Source: Salvelinus alpinus (taxonomy: Eukaryota; Chordata; Actinopteri; Salmoniformes; Salmonidae). From it: 64,000 bases of DNA. Shown in pieces: positions 59,110 to 64,000 of this stretch (positions are counted from its first letter, which is position 1; each line of letters opens with the position of its first letter). Both the position numbers and the translations under genes were made by a program. The notes below the pieces were generated by a model. That model was not told the DNA's origin and searched no databases. It worked only from the letters and a program-made list of their open reading frames with translations. The stretch spans positions 10,101,602-10,165,601 of the forward strand of contig NC_092122.1 of assembly GCF_045679555.1 (NCBI RefSeq). The letters run 5' to 3'.

Positions 59110-60296
59110 CATACACAAACAGTATTTGGACACCCCTTAAAATGAGTGGGATTGGCCGTTTCAGCCACACTAGTTGCTGAAAGGTGTATAAAATCGAGCA
59201 CACAACCATGCAATCTCCATAGACAAACATTGGCAATAAATTTGCCTTACCGAAGACATCAGTGACTTTCAACGTGGCACCGCCATAGGATGCCACCCTT
59301 CCAACAAGTCAGTTCATCAAATGTCTGCCCTGCTAGAGCTGCCCCAGTCAACTGTAAGTGCTGTTATTGTGAAGTGGAAACATCTAGAAGCAACAACGGC
59401 TCAGCTGCGAAGCGGTAGGTCACAAGCTCACAGAACAGGACCGCGTAAAAAAAAAGTCTGTCCTCGGTTGCAACACTCACCACTGAGTTCCAAACTGCCT
59501 CTGGAAGCAACGTCAGCACAAGAACTGTTCGTCGGGAGCTTCATGAAATGGGTTTCCATATCCTAACATCACCATGCGCAATGCCAAGCGTCAGCTGGAG
59601 TGGTGTAAAGCTCGCCGCCATTGGACTCTGGAGCAGTGGAAACCCGTTCTCTGGAGTGATATATCACGCTTCACCATCTAGCAGTCTGATGGCATCCTCC
59701 AAACCCAGATTAGTCCAAGAGAACGCTACCTTCCCCAATGCATAATGCCAACTGTAAACGTTTGATGGAGGAGGAATAATGGTCTGGGGCTGTTTTTCAT
59801 GGTTCAGTCTAGGCCACTTATTTCCAGTGAATGGAAATCTTAACGCTACAGCATACAATGACATTCTAGACGATTCTGTGCTTCCAACTTTGTGACAACA
59901 GTTTTGGGAAGGCCCTTTCTTGTTTCAGAATGACAATGCCCCTGTGCACAAAGCGAGATCCATACAGAAATGATTTGTTGAGATCGGTGTGAAAGAACTT
60001 GACTGGCCTGCACAGAGCCTTGACCTCAACCCCATCGAACACCTTTGGGATGAATTGGAACGCAGACTGCGAGCCAGGCCTAATCGCCCAACATTAGTGC
60101 CCGACCTCACTAATGCTTTTGTGGCTGAATGGAAGCAAGTCCAAACAGCAATGTTCCAACATCTAGTGGAAAGCCTTCCCAGAAGAGTGGATGCTGTTAT
60201 TGCAGCAAATGGGGGACCACCTCCATATTAATGGCCATGATTTTGGAATGAGATGGTTCGACGAGCAGGTGTCCACATACTTTTTGTCATGTAGTG
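59110..60296 (+). mobile_element. Degenerate Tc1-like transposon in a CEP83 intron
   Basis: Same family as 10,666-11,865 in the opposite orientation, with inverted ends (CAGTATTTGGACACC and GGTGTCCACATACT) and TA flanks. Transposase fragments in three frames: 59,321-59,566, 59,548-59,745 and 59,989-60,231 (MKELDWPAQSLDLNPIEHLW). Multiple frameshifts; inactive. Confidence 0.88.
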
Positions 60297-61479
60297 TATA
60301 TGGAAAGACAAACATACTGTATCAGACCTCACATTAAAAACGTTATGTCTCACACACACCTCAGCATCAAAGCGGATCTTCTTCTCCTCTCTCTGGTGGT
60401 CAAACTCAGACTTCAGGAAGGTGTAGTCGTACCGCAGCTTGTTATACTCAGACCTGTACTTCTCAGTCTCCTGCAAGGAACACAGAGAAGAGGGCTGGTT
60501 ATAGTCAAGGAGGAGAAACAGAGAAAGTTGAATTTGAACGGATGTACTGTTTTTTCATTCTCAATAATCCGACAGTTTAAGTGTGATGTCCCACCCATCA
60601 CTGCCCTCAAAAACATCCAACACTTAGTTCTCAGGCAGTTGCTGTGAAGATAGCGGTTAAAGCTGTGACAGTTCGAGAGCACGGTGGAACTAAAGTGTGA
60701 GAATAAGTTAAAATCTATCCAAAGCAACTGAAGCTGGATAGAAGCAGTACAAAGCATAAAAAAACAGAAGCAGAGACAGTCGGAGGTGGTTAAAAGCAGT
60801 CAGGAGCAGAGACCAGTAAATAGCATTAGAGAACAGACAGAAGTGTTCTGGGGGCGCGATGCTCACCTCCTCCAGTTTGTTGAAGCGCTCTCTGACAGGC
60901 CCCTCCATCTCCTGCTGCACCTGGGCCTTCAACAGCTCCAACCGCTGGGGAGTCAGCACCTTACAAAACAAACCGACTGCTGTACACACTGGCAGAGACA
61001 GACACACTGCCATATACAAAGGGGACACTACAGTAGTCATAGGTCAACAGGTGTGTTTTCTATGGACTAGCTCCAGTACCTGTAGTCGTAGCTCCTCCAG
61101 CTCCCTGGTCTTGTCCAGCATCTCTCCTCTGAGTTCAGCCAGCAGCAGCTGCAGTTTCTCCTGGGCGGTTTGCTTGTCACTGAGGAGACGCTTCAGCTCT
61201 CCCTGCCCCCGGGTAAACTCATCCTGCAGCCTGGGACAAACACAGTGAAAGAGATATATACAAGTGTGAACACATCACACACACACTATAAGTATTACGG
61301 TATTATGCACACTTCTCCCGGGTTGTTACCTGGTATGTTCAGCCTTGAGAGTCTGGTAGTTGATTTTGTGGTTCTCACATCTCATTCGCTCATCGATCAG
61401 CATCTTCTGCAGCTCCGTGTCGGGCCCCCCCAGCTTCACCGTCCCCCCAGGGTCCAGGCTTGGGAGCAGGGGGGGCGGA

Positions 61480-62749
61480 CTGAGCAAGGGCAGAGGGGTT
61501 CATCTCGCCCCTACTGGATGGATATATCAAGAGAGAAGAATAAGGTTAGGGAAAGCGAGAGCTGTGGGTTGTTCCACTCCATCCCTTTTCAAATACATCA
61601 TCCAATTAGTAAGAAAGATTGACATCAAAGCACGATCCACTTCATCTCCACAAAGGCTTTAGCTCAACAAAATGTATCATAAAACAGAACCAACTTCAAA
61701 AAGGGAAGAGGGGCACTGCTCTCCTCTGTTTACAGGTCGGACATGGTAAAGACTGACGTTGAAAGGATGGTACGACGGGTAGGATGGGGCAAATTGCAGT
61801 TGTTACCATGGTAGTTCTAAATTCCCCAGCTATTTGTGCAAATGACAACCGCTCAGGTAACTACACAGCCTATGTCTCAAGTGATTTCTCCACTTTCTGT
61901 TGTGGATACGCGTGGTCAAGGGAGGGATGATTATGCTTGTGTAACAGTACTCTTCTTGCGTTGTGTACAATCAATCCTCGACACAAACTCCAACGTGTAG
62001 CACCAGTCATGGAGATTTATTCTGATAGGAACAGCACAAAATTGCACGTCATGCAATGCGCGGCTCACCATCCAAACTCTGCACTCACGCACGCTGGTTT
62101 GGTGCTTGTTCACTGGGCTATGTAGTTACCAAAATAATACAATTACAATATAATATCTTTAACAATGTACCTGATAGGAACAGCACAAAATTGCACGTCA
62201 TGCAATGCACGGCTCACCATCCAAACTCTGCACTCACGCACTGTACAAAATATATGAACCCCCCCCCACCAGACACAGTAAGTTGCTAGCTAGTACTGGC
62301 GGGAATTCTTTACAACAAAATGCACAACCAATATTCTCCAAAAAACACTGCATCTTATGTGTGATGTTCGAATAACATTTACAAACCGGTTGATATAAAT
62401 TGTACATTTAAATCATCACTTGGGAGTATAAAAATCACTTTTGACGTACAGTGCTTTGCAACCAACAACTTACCGCTGGTTTGGTGCTTGTTCACTGGGA
62501 CGATTCTAACTGAAACATCCTCCCTCGTAAGCAAGCTACGCAAACCAGCCAATAAGATGCCATGTTGAGTAGGTGAAGGCAAGATAAAACTAAAACCAAA
62601 AACCCATTGGCTTAACAATAAAGTGGCAAGGGGAATCACCAATATAACCCTGTTACACTCCCCCCTACTGAATTCCACTTGCAAAGAAAAATAATAAAAA
62701 TACAAAACAGCACTGTGCAAACATACCAGATACAGAGACACTCAACATA
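61480..62749. other. CEP83 5' region with direct repeats
   Basis: Contains the proposed MSDL first exon (ATG at 61,742-61,744 in an ACCATG context, donor GTAAAC, phase fitting the next exon). Beyond it, a block of about 70 bp (GATAGGAACAGCACAAAATT... to ...CTGCACTCACGCAC) occurs twice, at 62,022-62,092 and 62,171-62,240. The motif GCTGGTTTGGTGCTTGTTCACTGGG recurs near 62,092 and 62,474. No other gene was recognised. Confidence 0.45.

Positions 62750-64000
<1,251 letters not shown>

Larger units (their letters stand above)
56673..61744 (-). pseudogene. cep83: CEP83-like gene, internally deleted and possibly non-functional
   Basis: CEP83 (CCDC41) is a coiled-coil protein of the centriole distal appendages needed for cilium formation. 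Exons, 5' to 3' on the minus strand: tentative first exon 61744-61734 (MSDL), 61479-61330 ([16 protein letters not shown]), 61230-61080 ([20 protein letters not shown]), 60944-60867, 60470-60360 ([15 protein letters not shown]), 59071-58820 ([20 protein letters not shown]), 58645-58520, 58366-58265, 58098-57954, 57713-57619 and terminal 56831-56673 ([18 protein letters not shown]). Between the last two exons about 250 residues of the human protein are unaccounted for; only repeats lie there, and the two exons differ in phase (1 versus 0). Exon 58366-58265 also has an apparent frameshift. An assembly gap or alternative splicing could explain part of this. Confidence 0.75.

Noticed and set aside
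61480-61520. ATG at about 61,498 ([12 protein letters not shown]) as the CEP83 start
   Set aside because: That frame soon stops and is out of frame with the conserved [11 protein letters not shown] segment. The sequence CTGCCCTTGCTCAG there works better as a splice acceptor, with MSDL at 61,744 as the first exon.

Overview
This is vertebrate, almost certainly salmonid, nuclear DNA. Genes are split into many short exons with GT-AG introns, and the introns are full of Tc1-like transposons (including the Sleeping Beauty family), tRNA-derived SINEs, foldback MITEs and long CA/GT/TC microsatellites of the kind found in trout and salmon. There are no bacterial operons, CRISPR arrays or prophage.

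Layout. Positions 1-43,500 hold three tandem copies (period about 15-16 kb) of one cassette: a 5' flank plus 14 exons coding the signal peptide, Sema domain, PSI domains, IPT repeats and transmembrane (TM) segment of a plexin-C1-like receptor. Copy 1 is at 1,060-10,072, copy 2 at 17,181-25,345 and copy 3 at 32,443-43,496. Only copy 3 is followed by the juxtamembrane, split RasGAP and Rho-binding exons (15-30, 44,341-55,829). With the splice sites chosen here, copy 3 plus those exons gives one open frame of 4,539 nt (1,512 aa), close to a full-length plexin C1. Copies 1 and 2 end after the TM exon in about 6 kb of nested transposons (10,600-16,190 and 25,900-31,450).

On the minus strand, tail to tail with the plexin, lie exons of CEP83, a centriolar distal-appendage coiled-coil protein (56,673-61,744). 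From memory, PLXNC1 and CEP83 are also convergent neighbours in human, which supports both names. This CEP83 copy seems to lack roughly 250 central residues, and its remaining exons do not join in frame, so it may be a decaying gene. The right edge (62,750-64,000) is a degenerate Tc1-like element cut by the window.

Most notable points. (1) Several promoter-ectodomain-TM cassettes precede a single set of cytoplasmic exons, and all TM exons end in the phase that exon 15 needs. This resembles the variable/constant layout of clustered protocadherins, although truncated decoy receptors, pseudogenes or an assembly error are also possible. (2) Copy 2 is a mosaic, copy-3-like at its 5' end and copy-1-like at its 3' end, as expected from an unequal crossover. 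(3) One LTR insertion site is full-length, solo and empty in copies 1, 2 and 3. (4) A 32-bp minisatellite has multiplied an exon end together with its splice donor. (5) The window contains an intact 340-aa Tc1 transposase between complete inverted repeats. All exon coordinates were worked out by eye and have not been tested against transcripts.
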